A stretch of 6,589 nt of DNA. Source: DASQDT01 sp036380435 (GTDB lineage: Bacteria > Acidobacteriota > Blastocatellia > Pyrinomonadales > Pyrinomonadaceae). Each line of letters opens with the position of its first letter. Within the stretch, counting starts at the first letter, position 1. A program made the translations under genes and the position numbers. The stretch spans positions 1 to 6,589 of the forward strand of contig DASVES010000438.1 of assembly GCA_036380435.1 (NCBI GenBank), given 5' to 3'. This document shows, in pieces, positions 6,589 to 6,589 of the stretch. The notes below the pieces were generated by a model. It did no database searches and was not told where the DNA came from. It worked only from the letters and a program-made list of their open reading frames with translations.

Positions 6589-6589
6589 G

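Overview
The window is high-GC bacterial DNA (about 68-75% in lines sampled from the signalling genes). It is densely coded and rich in signal transduction: a cyclic-di-GMP turnover protein, a two-component pair of the NtrB/NtrC type, and a peptidoglycan amidase. The multidomain architectures, the high GC and the 'GTAGGGGCAGG' type of intergenic palindrome would suit an environmental phylum such as Acidobacteriota. Other high-GC groups rich in sigma-54 activators (Myxococcota, for example) fit too, so the taxonomy is only a guess.

Layout. Bases 2-1504 (+) hold the 3' part of a gene whose product reads HD-GYP (C-terminal part only), then GAF, then GGDEF. It is therefore a candidate bifunctional c-di-GMP phosphodiesterase/diguanylate cyclase. 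A long imperfect palindrome (1543-1633) lies between it and a convergent minus-strand gene (1697-2509). That gene encodes a zinc amidase of the AmpD/PGRP (Amidase_2) family with no visible signal peptide and an acidic tail. Its GC content is visibly lower than its neighbours'. A gene-free, partly AT-rich stretch of 389 bases (2510-2898) follows. It contains a 168-bp segment bounded by inverted repeats and a plausible promoter for the next operon.

Bases 2899-4983 (+) encode a soluble sensor histidine kinase (receiver, GAF-like, PAS, HisKA, HATPase). It overlaps by four bases the TTG-started gene for an NtrC-family sigma-54 activator (4980-6389; receiver, AAA+, Fis-type helix-turn-helix). This activator carries GAFTNA in place of the canonical GAFTGA loop. 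A perfect 10-bp hairpin (6396-6418) separates it from a convergent minus-strand gene, of which only the last 49 codons (TPR-like C-terminus) are in the window.

How the genes may work together. The kinase and activator overlap and almost certainly form one phosphorelay that switches on sigma-54 promoters outside this window; I found no convincing sigma-54 site inside it. The c-di-GMP protein and the amidase are not in that operon. The amidase is divergent from the kinase, and a similar sequence lies upstream of each in the same relative orientation. This could mean shared control, or it could simply be the two ends of a small mobile element.

Nothing here proves a new kind of system. The points most worth a second look are the HD-GYP/GGDEF fusion, the leaderless amidase flanked by repeats, the GAFTNA activator, and the receiver-first kinase with a weakened acidic pocket.
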